From DATCLS01 sp035296625 (GTDB lineage: Bacteria; Actinomycetota; Acidimicrobiia; Acidimicrobiales; VFJN01): DNA of 64,000 bases. The stretch spans positions 69,304-133,303 of the forward strand of contig DATHAO010000015.1 of NCBI GenBank assembly GCA_035296625.1. Direction: 5' to 3'. The notes beneath the pieces are model-generated. The model was not told where the DNA came from and made no database searches. It saw only the letters and a program-made list of their open reading frames with translations. Every line of letters starts with the position of its first letter. The stretch's first letter is position 1. The position numbers and the translations under genes were made by a program. Shown piece after piece: positions 17,498 to 25,702 of this stretch.

Positions 17498-18727
17498 TCA
17501 GCCGAGACGGGCCAGCTCGCGCTCGAGGTGGCGCCGCTCGGCGGCGTTGCTGGTGAGGGCGATTGCCCGGCGGAGGGCGTCGGCGGCCTCGTCGTCTCGT
17601 CCGGCCCGCCGGAGCACCTCGGCCCGCGTGGCGTGGAACAGGTGGTAGTGCGGCAGGTCGATCTCGTCGAGGGCGTCGAGTGCCGCCGCCGGGCCACGGT
17701 GCTCCATCAAGGCGATCGCCCGGTTGAGCGCCACCACGGCGTTGGGCCGCAACCGCTGCAGGTGCTCGTAGAGGGCGACGATCTGAGCCCAGTCGGTTTG
17801 GGCCGCCGTCGTCGCATCGGCATGGACGGCGGCGATGGCGGCTTGGATCTGGTACGGCCCCGGCTGGTTGCGATCGAGACACGCTCGTACGAGTTCGTGG
17901 CCTTCGGCGATCAGCTCACGGTCCCACCGTGACCGGTCCTGGTCCGCGAGGCGTACGAGCTCGCCGCCGTCGCCGAGCCGGGCCGGCGCCCGGGCCTCGG
18001 TCAGCACCATCAGGGCCAGGAGCCCGACGGCCTCGGGCTCGTCGGGGAGCAGGGCGACCAGGGTACGTCCGATGCGTATCGCCTCGCCGGTGAGGGCCGG
18101 GCGGAGCAGATCGTCGCCCGCGGTCGCCGAGTGGCCCTCGGTGTAGATGAGGTAGATGGTGGCGAGGACGGGGCCCAGCCGCTCGTGGAGCTCGTCCGCC
18201 ACGGGGATCCGGTAGGCCATGTGGGTGTCCCGGATCTTCCGCTTGGCCCGGCTCAGGCGTTGCCCCATGGTCGGTTCGGGCACCAGGAAGCCATGGGCGA
18301 TCTCGGCCGTGGTCAGCCCGCCCAGGAGCCGCAGTGTCAACGCGACCTGGGCGTCGGTACCGAGTGCGGGATGGCAGCACAGGAAGATCAGCCGGAGCTG
18401 GTCGTCCGGCACCGTGTCGATGTCGCCCATCCCGGCCGGAGCATCGGCCGCGGGATCGTGCAACGTCATGGCTTCCCGCTCCCGGGCGTCACGCCTCGAC
18501 TCGCGCCGGAGACGGTCGATCGCCCGGTTGCGCGCCGTGGTGGTGATCCAGCCGCCGGGGTTGGGCGGCACCCCGTCGACCGTCCACCGGCCAGCGGCGA
18601 GGGCGAACGCGTCGGCGACCGCGTCCTCGGCCTGATCGATGTCGCCCAGGACCCGCACGAGCGTGGCCGTGCACCGACCGACTTCTCGTCGGTAGATGGC
18701 GGCGAGCTCGTGCGGGGCGAGGCTCAC
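17498..18727 (-). CDS. ECF sigma factor, ECF42 type with TPR-like C-terminal extension
   Basis: A 409-residue sigma factor: region 2 (AATLVRVLGDIDQAEDAVADAFALA-like, residues about 12-75), region 4 (LTLRLLGGLTTAEIAHGFLVPEPTMGQRLSRAKRKI), then an all-helical extension to the C-terminus with repeat-like helices (VALNRAIALMEHRGPAAALDAL). The length, extension and adjacency to a DGPF/YCII gene identify group ECF42, which has no anti-sigma factor and is thought to be controlled through its C-terminal TPR-like region. GTG 18727 overlaps the DGPF stop. It is the third gene of a monooxygenase-DGPF-sigma operon. Confidence 0.9.
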   Translation of the reverse strand: MSLAPHELAAIYRREVGRCTATLVRVLGDIDQAEDAVADAFALAAGRWTVDGVPPNPGGWITTTARNRAIDRLRRESRRDAREREAMTLHDPAADAPAGMGDIDTVPDDQLRLIFLCCHPALGTDAQVALTLRLLGGLTTAEIAHGFLVPEPTMGQRLSRAKRKIRDTHMAYRIPVADELHERLGPVLATIYLIYTEGHSATAGDDLLRPALTGEAIRIGRTLVALLPDEPEAVGLLALMVLTEARAPARLGDGGELVRLADQDRSRWDRELIAEGHELVRACLDRNQPGPYQIQAAIAAVHADATTAAQTDWAQIVALYEHLQRLRPNAVVALNRAIALMEHRGPAAALDALDEIDLPHYHLFHATRAEVLRRAGRDDEAADALRRAIALTSNAAERRHLERELARLG

Positions 18728-19080
18728 GCAGGCGGGGCGCCGAGGAAGGGACGCACCTCGACCGGCCACATGCAGGCCTCGGAGCCCTTGCGGGCCCACT
18801 CGAGGGCCTCGTCGAGATCGGCGGCCTCGATCACGGTGAACCCACCGATCTGCTCCTTGGCCTCCGCATACGGACCGTCGGTCATCGACACCTCGCCGCC
18901 GGCCGCACGCACGACGGTCGCCGACGAGGCGTCCGTGAGGGCGCCGAAGAAGATCCAGACGCCGGCCGCCTTCATCTCGTCCTGGACTGCGGCGACCCGC
19001 GCCATGATGTCCTCGGCCTGCTCGGGCGAGGGTGGTTCCGCGCCTTCTTCCTGGAAGACCGACAGCAGGTACTGCGGCAT
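18724..19080 (-). CDS. DGPF/YCII-domain protein
   Basis: A 118-residue YCII-related protein. MPQYLLSVF, VSMTDGPYAEAKEQIGGFTVIEA (the DGPF region, here DGPY) and the tail VEVRPFLG are typical of the DGPF proteins linked to ECF42 sigma factors. Its ATG overlaps the stop of the upstream monooxygenase (ATGA), and its stop overlaps the sigma start. The molecular role of DGPF proteins is not known; they are usually targets and partners of ECF42. Confidence 0.9.
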   Translation of the reverse strand: MPQYLLSVFQEEGAEPPSPEQAEDIMARVAAVQDEMKAAGVWIFFGALTDASSATVVRAAGGEVSMTDGPYAEAKEQIGGFTVIEAADLDEALEWARKGSEACMWPVEVRPFLGAPPA

Positions 19081-19385
19081 CAGAGGTCGAGGCCGAGGGC
19101 GGCGACCGGGGTGGTGACCGTCATCTGCGGCGGTCGGGCGACCAGCGGGCCGAACGCCGACATGGCCGCCTGCATCGCCTCGCTCTGGCCGTGGTTCTGC
19201 ATCGACTTCTCGTCGGCCATCAGGGCGAAGAACCAGAAGCTGTTCTCCTCGCCGCGGTGGTACGAGTAGATCTCGACCCCGGGCTCGTCGGTGGCCGCCT
19301 CGACCATCGCGGCGAGCACGGCCTCCATCTCCTGGGCTTTGCCGTCCTGGCACGTGAACGTGCCCATCATCGAAATCTTGCTCAT
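19080..19385 (-). CDS. Antibiotic biosynthesis monooxygenase (ABM) domain protein
   Basis: A 101-residue dimeric ferredoxin-like-fold protein: ISMMGTFTCQDGKAQEMEAV, EIYSYHRGEENSFWFFALM and MQNHGQSEAMQAA fit the ABM/YgiN group, which contains quinol monooxygenases and heme-degrading relatives. ATG 19385 has AAGGGGAACG upstream. It is the first gene of the operon with the DGPF and ECF42 genes. The reaction is not predictable from sequence. Confidence 0.87.
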   Translation of the reverse strand: MSKISMMGTFTCQDGKAQEMEAVLAAMVEAATDEPGVEIYSYHRGEENSFWFFALMADEKSMQNHGQSEAMQAAMSAFGPLVARPPQMTVTTPVAALGLDL

Positions 19386-19611
19386 GGTCGTTCCCCTTCG
19401 CGACCTGGGTCGCATCACCGAGTCGACCTCGTGCCGACATCGCTACTACGAACGGCCGTGCCGGTTTCGACACAGGCCCGTGTGATTTTCTTCGCTGAAC
19501 TCTGGCCTCGGTGCACCCCAGGAGCGGGACCGTATCGGCGTGAACCGATCGGCACCGCCGCCGGCCCAGACCTTCCGAGCATGTCGACGGGGCGTGCGAG
19601 AAGGAGGGCGT

Positions 19612-20091
19612 ATGAGAGTTCACAGGATCGTGGTGACCGGAGCCGCTGCGTTGGGCCTGGTTGTCGCGTCGCTGACGGCGACGAGCCCCGCAGGGGCGCA
19701 GGACGCCACCGTCACACGCGGCGAGTTCCATTCCTTCGCCGTCGGTACCGGCCTCGACATCGGGGGCCATGCCGAGATGGTCCGCTCAGCCGATGGCCGC
19801 ACCCACGTGATGATCCACGTGTCCGGGCTCGAGCCGGGTGTCACCTACGCATCTCATGTCCACGCCGCGCCCTGCTCAGTGGGCGAGGCCGACGGCCACT
19901 ACAAGCTCGATCCGGCCGGCGCGGCCACCCCGCCCAACGAGATCTGGCCGGGGCCCATCTCCGCCAATCAGGCGGGGTTGGCCAGTGGCCAGACGGTGGC
20001 CGAGTTCACCGCCGGACCGACGGCGGTTTCGGTGGTCGTGCACCGACCGGGCCCGGTGCCCAACAAGATCGCCTGCGCCGACCTGGCGTGA
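19612..20091 (+). CDS. Secreted CHRD/Cu-Zn-SOD-like protein
   Basis: A 159-residue exported protein. Residues 1 to about 29 form a signal peptide ending in TSPAGAQD. The mature part has SHVHAAPCSVGEADGHYKLDP and NEIWPGPISANQAGLASG, a layout shared by CHRD domains and Cu/Zn superoxide-dismutase-like proteins. Several His residues could bind copper, but the complete SOD ligand set is not evident, so enzyme activity is uncertain. AAGGAGG at 19601-19607 fixes ATG 19612. It leads an operon with an ECF sigma factor 19 bases downstream, suggesting an envelope or oxidative stress theme. Confidence 0.8.
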   Translation: MRVHRIVVTGAAALGLVVASLTATSPAGAQDATVTRGEFHSFAVGTGLDIGGHAEMVRSADGRTHVMIHVSGLEPGVTYASHVHAAPCSVGEADGHYKLDPAGAATPPNEIWPGPISANQAGLASGQTVAEFTAGPTAVSVVVHRPGPVPNKIACADLA

Positions 20092-20110
20092 CGGGGCGAG
20101 CAGGACCACC

Positions 20111-20692
20111 ATGGTCCTGAACCGAACGGGCGGTGCGGTGGCACAGACGGGTATGGATCCAGGCGGCGCGGAGCGCACCGATGCCGAGCTCCTGGCCGCC
20201 GTCGCCCGGCAGGACCGAGGTGCCCTGCGCATGCTCTACGAGCGTCACGAGCCGTGGATCATGGCCCGGGTCGCCCGCCGTTGCGCCGATCGCCAGATGG
20301 CCGAGGAGGTCGTACAGGACACCTTCGTGGCCGTCTGGCGATCGGCCGATCGCTACGAGGGCCGGGGCGAAGTGGCGGCGTGGATGTGGGGCATCGCCAT
20401 CCACGAGCTCCTCCACAGGCTGCGTCCCCGCAAGCCGCTGCTGGACCGGCTCCGGATGATTCGTTCCGACACCCTCGCCTCGGCGGAGGAGCAGGTTCTC
20501 CTGGGTGTTCAGCACGGAGAGCTCGGCACGGCCATGGGGGGCCTCTCGCCGGAGCTCGGGGCCGTCGTCCAAGCCACAGTTCTGGACGGCTTGACGACGA
20601 GGGAGGCGGCCAGGCTGCTGGGAATCCCGGCAGGCACGGTGAAGACACGGATGATGCGAGCCAAGGCCCAGATGAGGGAGGCGTTGGCATGA
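20111..20692 (+). CDS. ECF-type RNA polymerase sigma factor
   Basis: A 193-residue sigma factor with region 2 (ALRMLYERHEPWIMARVARR, AEEVVQDTFVAVWRSADRY) and region 4 (LSPELGAVVQATVLDGLTTREAARLLGIPAGTVKTRMMRAKAQM). ATG 20111 follows AGGACCACC; ATG 20153 (MDPGG) is an alternative. The stop overlaps the next gene (ATGA), which encodes its probable anti-sigma factor. Sitting between a secreted CHRD protein and an ABC transporter, it probably controls this operon itself. Confidence 0.92.
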   Translation: MVLNRTGGAVAQTGMDPGGAERTDAELLAAVARQDRGALRMLYERHEPWIMARVARRCADRQMAEEVVQDTFVAVWRSADRYEGRGEVAAWMWGIAIHELLHRLRPRKPLLDRLRMIRSDTLASAEEQVLLGVQHGELGTAMGGLSPELGAVVQATVLDGLTTREAARLLGIPAGTVKTRMMRAKAQMREALA

Positions 20693-21519
20693 CCGAGTGG
20701 CACGTTTCCGCCCCGCAGCTGGAGGCGTTCCGGACCGGAACGATCGGCAGGACGCACGCCGCCTCGGTGGAGGCGCACCTGGTCTCGTGCGCGGGCTGCC
20801 GCCAGGCGCTCGCCGCCGGCGCCGACGCCGGCGGACTCGAGCGCCAGGACCGGATGTGGGCGCGCATCGCCGACGCCGTCGACCGGCCGGGCCCACAGGC
20901 GCGCTTCGAGAGCGTGTGGGCTCGGGCCACCTTCGGTAGCCCGCCCCTCGCGGGCGCGGCCGTCGTCGCCCTTCTGTTGGCACTGGCCGTACCGTTGCTG
21001 GCCGATGCCATGTCGCCCCGGGCGGGGGTGACGGCGCTGCTGGCGTTCGCGCCACTGGCCCCTCTGTTGGGTGTCGTCGCCGCCTTCCGTCCGTCGTACG
21101 ATCCGGCCGGCGAGATCACGCTGGCCACGCCGGTCGCCACCATGCGCCTGGTCCTGCTCCGCACGCTGGTGGTGGCGACCGCGTCGATCCCGATAGGTCT
21201 GCTGGTGGCAGTCCTGCTGCCGGTGCGGACCTCGCTGTTGGTCGGCTGGGTGCTGCCGGGGCTCGCCCTGTGCGCCGTGACCCTGGCCGTTGGCACCCGG
21301 GTCGAGGTCGGCCGGTTGGCCATTTCCCTGGCCCTGGGCTGGGGCGTCCTCGTGTCGATGCTGGCCCGCGACATGCACCGGGGCAGCACCACCGCCGCTC
21401 TGTCCGATTGGGTGGTCAACCAGCCCGCGACGCAGATCACATTCGCCCTCGTGGCGCTTGCGGCCGGGCTCGTACTCGCCGCCCGGCGCGACGACCCGGT
21501 CGCCTGGAGCGAACCATGA
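20689..21519 (+). CDS. Membrane anti-sigma-like protein with zinc-finger motif and polytopic C-terminus
   Basis: A 276-residue protein. The cytoplasmic N-terminus (about 85 residues) contains HLVSCAGC, an HxxxCxxC zinc-associated anti-sigma motif, directly downstream of the sigma gene. Instead of the single transmembrane helix usual for anti-sigma factors, the C-terminal ~190 residues form five or six hydrophobic helices (for example AVVALLLALAVPLLADAM, TSLLVGWVLPGLALCAVTLAV). This looks like an anti-sigma domain joined to a transporter-like membrane domain. It overlaps both neighbours (sigma gene upstream, ABC ATPase downstream at ATG 21516), so it may couple transporter state to sigma release. 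Confidence 0.82.
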   Translation: MTEWHVSAPQLEAFRTGTIGRTHAASVEAHLVSCAGCRQALAAGADAGGLERQDRMWARIADAVDRPGPQARFESVWARATFGSPPLAGAAVVALLLALAVPLLADAMSPRAGVTALLAFAPLAPLLGVVAAFRPSYDPAGEITLATPVATMRLVLLRTLVVATASIPIGLLVAVLLPVRTSLLVGWVLPGLALCAVTLAVGTRVEVGRLAISLALGWGVLVSMLARDMHRGSTTAALSDWVVNQPATQITFALVALAAGLVLAARRDDPVAWSEP

Positions 21520-22454
21520 ACCTCACCGTCTCGACGCACGCGCTCGCCAAGCACTTCGGCGGTACTCCCGCCGTGGACGGCGTCGACATGGCCGTCGTCG
21601 GAGGCGTGGTGGGCCTGCTCGGGCCCAACGGTGCCGGCAAGACCACGCTGCTCCGGATGCTGGCCACGGTCCTGGTGCCCGACAGAGGAGACACGCGACT
21701 GCTCGGCTTGGACCCGGCGCGGCCCGGTGACCGCCTCGGCATCCGCCGCCAGTTGGGCTACCTGCCCCAGGAGCCCGGTCTCTACCCGGGCTTCAGCGCG
21801 TTCGACCTCGTCGACTACGTCGCCGTGCTCAAGGAGATGAGCGATCGGAACGCGCGTCGCGACGAGGTGCGCCGCGTTCTCGACCTGGTCGGCCTCAGCG
21901 ATGACATGCACCGTCGCATCCGCACGCTGTCGGGAGGCACGCGTCATCGGGTGGCCCTGGCCGCCTCGCTGCTCGGTTCTCCACGACTGTTGCTGATGGA
22001 CGAGCCGGCCGCCGGCCTCGATCCGGAGCACCGTCTCCAGCTGCGCTCGATCCTGTCCGAGGCGGGCACTCGCGGGACCGTGATCGTTGCCACCCACCAC
22101 ACGGCCGAGGCGGCCGCGCTGTGCCAGCAGGTGATGGTGATGCTGGGCGGCCGGGTGTGCTTCACCGGGCCACCGGCAGGCCTGGCCGCCCTTGCCCAGG
22201 ACAAGGTCTGGGTGGACGACACTCCTGTCTCCGTCGATCGTGCCGGTCGGGTCCAGTCGTGGGTCACGTCCGAGGGGCGGATCCGCAACATCGGCGAGCC
22301 TCCGGCCGGCGCCGACCTGGTCGAACCCAGCATCGACGACGGATACCTGCTCCTCACCAGCCGCCACGAAGCTTCCGGGCCTGCCGGCCGGTCCCGTGCC
22401 GGCGTGGGGCGTCGGCTCGGTCGGCGGCTGGCCTCGATCGGCGGGGGGCGATGA
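21516..22454 (+). CDS. ABC transporter ATP-binding protein
   Basis: A 312-residue ATPase with Walker A GPNGAGKTT, Q-loop LGYLPQEPGLY, signature LSGGTRHR, Walker B LLLMDEPAAGLD and switch His in ATHHTAE. The C-terminal ~90 residues (VDDTPVSVDRAGRVQSWVTS) are an extra domain as in ABC-2 exporter ATPases. It starts within the stop region of the anti-sigma-like gene and precedes two membrane-protein genes, its probable permeases. Confidence 0.92.
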   Translation: MNLTVSTHALAKHFGGTPAVDGVDMAVVGGVVGLLGPNGAGKTTLLRMLATVLVPDRGDTRLLGLDPARPGDRLGIRRQLGYLPQEPGLYPGFSAFDLVDYVAVLKEMSDRNARRDEVRRVLDLVGLSDDMHRRIRTLSGGTRHRVALAASLLGSPRLLLMDEPAAGLDPEHRLQLRSILSEAGTRGTVIVATHHTAEAAALCQQVMVMLGGRVCFTGPPAGLAALAQDKVWVDDTPVSVDRAGRVQSWVTSEGRIRNIGEPPAGADLVEPSIDDGYLLLTSRHEASGPAGRSRAGVGRRLGRRLASIGGGR

Positions 22455-22455
22455 C

Positions 22456-23445
22456 ATGAGCGCCGTCGCCGCTCCCGTCGCATCAGCCCCCCTCGGAGCG
22501 ACCGTCGAGCGGAGGTCCATACTGGCGCTGGCCGGCGTCGAAGCCCGGCGGAACCTGCGCAGCCCCCTGCTGCTGGTGGTGCTGGCCTTCAGCGCACTCA
22601 GCGTCCTGAGCATGAACTCGGCCGATTGGAGCGGCGGAACCTACGCGGACCTCCCGCTGTACTTCGTGCCCCTCGCGGGCGGCACGTTCTTCCTGGGCCT
22701 TCGCTCGGCCGGCCGAGACCACCGGGCTGACGTCCCGCCGTTGGCGGAGGACTGCGCCCTCGACGAGCCGGTGCGGATGGCCGGCCGGCTGCTGGGCCTG
22801 GCGGTCTTTCCCGCCATCGCCGCGGCCGGCGTGCTCGTGGTCGAGGTGGCCAGCCGGATCGAGGGCGGCTACTGGATCGGCGACGCCCCGTGGCGAACGG
22901 ACACCGCCCTTCACACGCCGTTCGAGCTGCTCCAGCCCATCGCCCTGGTCGCCTTCGCCGGCGCGGCCGGGGTCGCGGCCGGGCGCCGGTTCAGGCACCG
23001 AACGCCGATCGCCGTCCTCGCCGGGGTCATGACCTTCCTGTCGTGGGGCGCGTATTGGGTCTTCCAGTGGCCGCCCATGTTCGTGGTGTCGTTCGTCCAG
23101 ACCCAGCCGATCTCGCAGTGGGCCGGTCCGGCCTCGGCCGGCGCGTCCTCGTTCCCGGATCACTGGCTCGTCAGCTACGACGACTACGAGAGGTTCTGGG
23201 CCCGCCAGTACGTGGATCAGGCGCTCGCCGGCGGTCACGTCCTGTACCTGATCGGCCTCACCGTCTTGTGCGTCGGCTTCGCGCTACGCGTGCGGGGCGG
23301 GGGTGCGGCCACGCCGCCGGCCGTGCTGTGGCGGCGTCTGCGTTGGATCGGGTGGGCCTGCGTGGCGGGCGGCATCCTGATCCAGCTTTGGTCGACCGGC
23401 TTCGCCCTCACACCGGGCGGCACGGGCGAGGGGCAGATCCCGTGA
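22456..23445 (+). CDS. ABC-2 type membrane protein
   Basis: A 329-residue polytopic protein, one base after the ATPase gene. It has about six hydrophobic segments and a large loop between roughly residues 200 and 270 (WVFQWPPMFVVSFVQTQPISQ, then YDDYERFWARQYV) that is probably outside the membrane. The N-terminal ALAGVEARRNLRSPLLLVV is typical of ABC-2 permeases. Its TGA overlaps the next ATG. The substrate is unknown. Confidence 0.78.
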   Translation: MSAVAAPVASAPLGATVERRSILALAGVEARRNLRSPLLLVVLAFSALSVLSMNSADWSGGTYADLPLYFVPLAGGTFFLGLRSAGRDHRADVPPLAEDCALDEPVRMAGRLLGLAVFPAIAAAGVLVVEVASRIEGGYWIGDAPWRTDTALHTPFELLQPIALVAFAGAAGVAAGRRFRHRTPIAVLAGVMTFLSWGAYWVFQWPPMFVVSFVQTQPISQWAGPASAGASSFPDHWLVSYDDYERFWARQYVDQALAGGHVLYLIGLTVLCVGFALRVRGGGAATPPAVLWRRLRWIGWACVAGGILIQLWSTGFALTPGGTGEGQIP

Positions 23446-24059
23446 TGTCTCGCCTGACGGGTGTCGCCTGGGTGCGTCCCACCCTGCGGCTGATTCCCTG
23501 GTGGGGTCTGCTGCTTCCGGCGGGTCTGTCCGGCCTGGTCGGGCTCCTCGTTCGGTTGGCCGGTGGCGCGGTGCCCGACCAGGTCGGCGTGGCCGCTCTG
23601 GCGGCGATGGCCGCTGCCGCCCCTCAGGTCCTCGAGGACCCCGCTCGCGACCTTCTGTCGGCGATCCCCCAGAGCCGGCGGCGCCGGGTCGGCCACCGCC
23701 TGGTCCTGTTGCTCCCCGTCCTGCTCGTGGCCTGGGTGCTGCTGGCACCGCTCGTCGTGGACCCGCGGGAGTCGGCCGGGCTGTCGGTCGGGCCGCTGTT
23801 GGCTCTGGCCGCGATCGGCCTGTCGGCGGGGTGCTTGGCGGGTCGGGTCCTCCCGGGGCTGGCCGCGCCGCTCGGCACGGCCATACCGCTGGGCGTCGTC
23901 GCGATCCGGTTGGTCCTCGCAGACCGAGTGACCCGGTCCGACATCTTGGACGTGTGGATCGACTTCCCGTGGGCCACGACCGCGGTCGCCGGACTGGTCT
24001 GCGTGGTCAGCCTTCGCGAAGCGCGCCTGCCCGGGTTTCGGCCCGCGCGCGCAACGTAG
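23445..24059 (+). CDS. Integral membrane protein, second partner of the ABC module
   Basis: A 204-residue hydrophobic protein starting at ATG 23445, overlapping the previous stop (GTG 23442 is an alternative). Five or six helices are visible, and the loop PQVLEDPARDLLSAIPQSRRRRVGHR resembles the conserved cytoplasmic loop of ABC-2 permeases that contacts the ATPase. It closes the six-gene operon that begins with the CHRD gene. No known family name is recognisable. Confidence 0.7.
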   Translation: MSRLTGVAWVRPTLRLIPWWGLLLPAGLSGLVGLLVRLAGGAVPDQVGVAALAAMAAAAPQVLEDPARDLLSAIPQSRRRRVGHRLVLLLPVLLVAWVLLAPLVVDPRESAGLSVGPLLALAAIGLSAGCLAGRVLPGLAAPLGTAIPLGVVAIRLVLADRVTRSDILDVWIDFPWATTAVAGLVCVVSLREARLPGFRPARAT

Positions 24060-24091
24060 CTTCCGCAGGCTCGCAGGCGGCGGCCGTCCGT

Positions 24092-24430
24092 TCAGTGGAG
24101 GGCGTGGACCAGCGCGTCGAAGATGCGGGCGTCACCGCTCACGGTGAGATCGTCCTGGCTGGTCGGGTTGCCCGCGGCGGCGTGGACGAGCAGGTCCATC
24201 CACGCCGAGAGCGGGCCGCTCACCGTGGCCGCCGGCTCGGGGTGGTCGGCCTCGGCTTCCAGGACACCTAGCGAGCCGTTCTGCACGCTGAGCAGGAACC
24301 CGTGGGCGCTGGCGGCGGGGTCTTCGACGACGCACCGGATCGAGATGCCGTCGAGATCGGCTCGGGTGCCGTCGAACATGTGCTGGAGCCCGCGAAGTGC
24401 GTTGTCGATGCTGGTGGGTCGCGACGTAGC
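24092..24430 (-). pseudogene. SCP2/sterol-carrier-like domain, C-terminal remnant
   Basis: The minus-strand frame reads TSIDNALRGLQHMFDGTRAD, then LLSVQNGSLGVLEAEADHPE and ends ALVHALH at a stop at 24092. This is the C-terminal SCP2-like module found in alkylsulfatase relatives and in some HxlR-type regulators. No start with a ribosome site is present (ATG 24379 lies inside the domain), and upstream the frame runs into the QueG-like remnant. It is judged to be the 3' end of a gene whose front was deleted. Confidence 0.65.
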
Positions 24431-24439
24431 CGCGCCGGT

Positions 24440-25058
24440 CGCTTGTGCAGTCGGCGCAGGGGTTGTAGTCGAGCGGATCGTCGTAGGTGTCGAGCTCGGC
24501 GTCGACGACGAGCGTGTCGAGGAGCACGAAGTTCCCGAACCGCGGGTGGATGACGTTGCGGTTGATGCCCATGTGGCCGAGGCCGGCCTCGACGGCGACG
24601 GTCTTGTGGGAGATCTCCCAGACGGCGCCGCTGCCCCACCGGCCTGCCTCCATGGGGAACCCGACCGAAGTCACCACCGCCCGTGCCCCGAGGCGGTGGA
24701 GGGCCCGCGCGATCTCGTGGGCGACCGTGGCGAGCCGTTCGCCGTCGTGGTGGAAGGCCGTGTTCGCGATCGAGCGGGGCGGCGACACGAGGTTGTCGCG
24801 GTTGGTGGCGATCACGAGCGAGATGAGCGTCCGCGCCCCGGGCAGCAGCCGCTCGGCGGTCTCGCGCTGGGTGCCGAGCGCAGCCCGGTCGACGTCCACG
24901 AACCCGACGTCGTCGGCGCCCAGCTCCCGGCACAACTCGCCGAGCCGTGCCGCACTCAGGCGGGGCGGCGCCGCCCGCGGCGGGCCTTCAGCGAGCCGCC
25001 GCTCGAGCGCACGGCGCGACGCCTCGGCCTCGGCGCTGCCCCGAAAGACCGCGCTCAT
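24440..25058 (-). pseudogene. 4Fe-4S epoxyqueuosine-reductase-like protein, C-terminally truncated
   Basis: The N-terminal ~205 residues are well preserved: LGADDVGFVDVDRAAL, AHEIARALHRLGARAVVTSVGFPME and VEAGLGHMGINRNVIHPRFGNFVLL match the QueG/Fe-S dehalogenase-like reductase family. The frame then reaches the first ferredoxin cysteines (YNPCADC, about 24447-24464) and continues as non-homologous sequence, so the rest of the iron-sulfur domain is gone. ATG 25058 overlaps the AhpD-like stop (ATGA), showing that the gene was once co-translated with it. A product made from this frame could not hold the normal clusters. Confidence 0.78.
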
Positions 25059-25651
25059 CCGCGAGTTGACAGGCTGTCGCGGTCGTCGGCGTCATCGGCG
25101 AGCTGCCCCAGGTCACGCAACCCGAACGTGTCGGCGAGCCGGACGATGGCGTTGAAGAGACACGCGACCCAGACCGCCTCGAGCACCTGCGGGCCGGTCC
25201 AGCCGTGGGACCGCATCCGGTCCAGGTCGTCGTCGGTGATGCGATAGGCGTGCTGCGTGATGGTCGTCGCCAGCTCGGCCAGCGCCCGGACCTCGGTGGG
25301 GATCGCGGGGTCGTCGAGGGCACCGTTGAGCACGGCGTCGGCGTACGTGCTGTCGGTGCCGAGCAGGCGGAGCAGCGAGTCGTGGGCGGTCGTGCAGTAC
25401 TGGCACGACGCCACCCGGGCCACTGTCAAGGCGATGACCTCCTTCGCCTCCCGGGGCAGATGGCCGCCGCCGAACATGCTGCGGTAGCCGGCGACGAAGG
25501 CGCCGAGCATGTCTGGGCGAGTGCTCACCAGCTTGAACACGTCGGGCACGAAACCGGCGAACAGGTCGCGCAGCTCGCCGTAGAGCTCTGCGACCTCACC
25601 GCTGGCGTCTGCCTCCCGCACGATCTCCACACGTCCTGTCCTGTGGGTCAT
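25055..25651 (-). CDS. Carboxymuconolactone decarboxylase/AhpD-like protein
   Basis: A 198-residue alkylhydroperoxidase-like protein with the redox-active CQYCTTAHDS motif (CxxC plus downstream His). The surrounding helices (VIALTVARVASCQYC, LAELATTITQHAYRITDDDLDRM) match the peroxidase-related CMD family. It is expected to reduce peroxides or act in aromatic catabolism. ATG 25651 is divergent from an HxlR regulator across 51 bases that contain two dyads. Its stop overlaps the truncated QueG-like gene. Confidence 0.88.
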   Translation of the reverse strand: MTHRTGRVEIVREADASGEVAELYGELRDLFAGFVPDVFKLVSTRPDMLGAFVAGYRSMFGGGHLPREAKEVIALTVARVASCQYCTTAHDSLLRLLGTDSTYADAVLNGALDDPAIPTEVRALAELATTITQHAYRITDDDLDRMRSHGWTGPQVLEAVWVACLFNAIVRLADTFGLRDLGQLADDADDRDSLSTRG

Positions 25652-25661
25652 CCTCAGAGAG

Positions 25662-25691
25662 TATCTAGGAGATAGTAATTGCCAACTACTA
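25662..25691. promoter_or_regulatory. Operator region between AhpD-like and HxlR genes
   Basis: This AT-rich gap holds two dyads: TATCT-AGG-AGATA (25662-25674, perfect) and TAGTA-N9-TACTA (25673-25691). They lie 11 to 40 bases from the AhpD-like ATG and just before the HxlR GTG at 25703, an arrangement expected for HxlR autoregulation and control of the divergent gene. Binding is inferred from position and symmetry. Confidence 0.55.
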
Positions 25692-25702
25692 GACTCGCGG
25701 TC

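Noticed and set aside
18724..19770. Long N-terminal extension of the DGPF protein
   Set aside because: The family begins at MPQYLLSVF (19080) and the extension overlaps the monooxygenase gene in another frame.
20259..22613. A 784-codon minus frame opposite the sigma/anti-sigma/ABC genes
   Set aside because: No recognisable domain; the plus strand genes are well supported and mutually overlapping.
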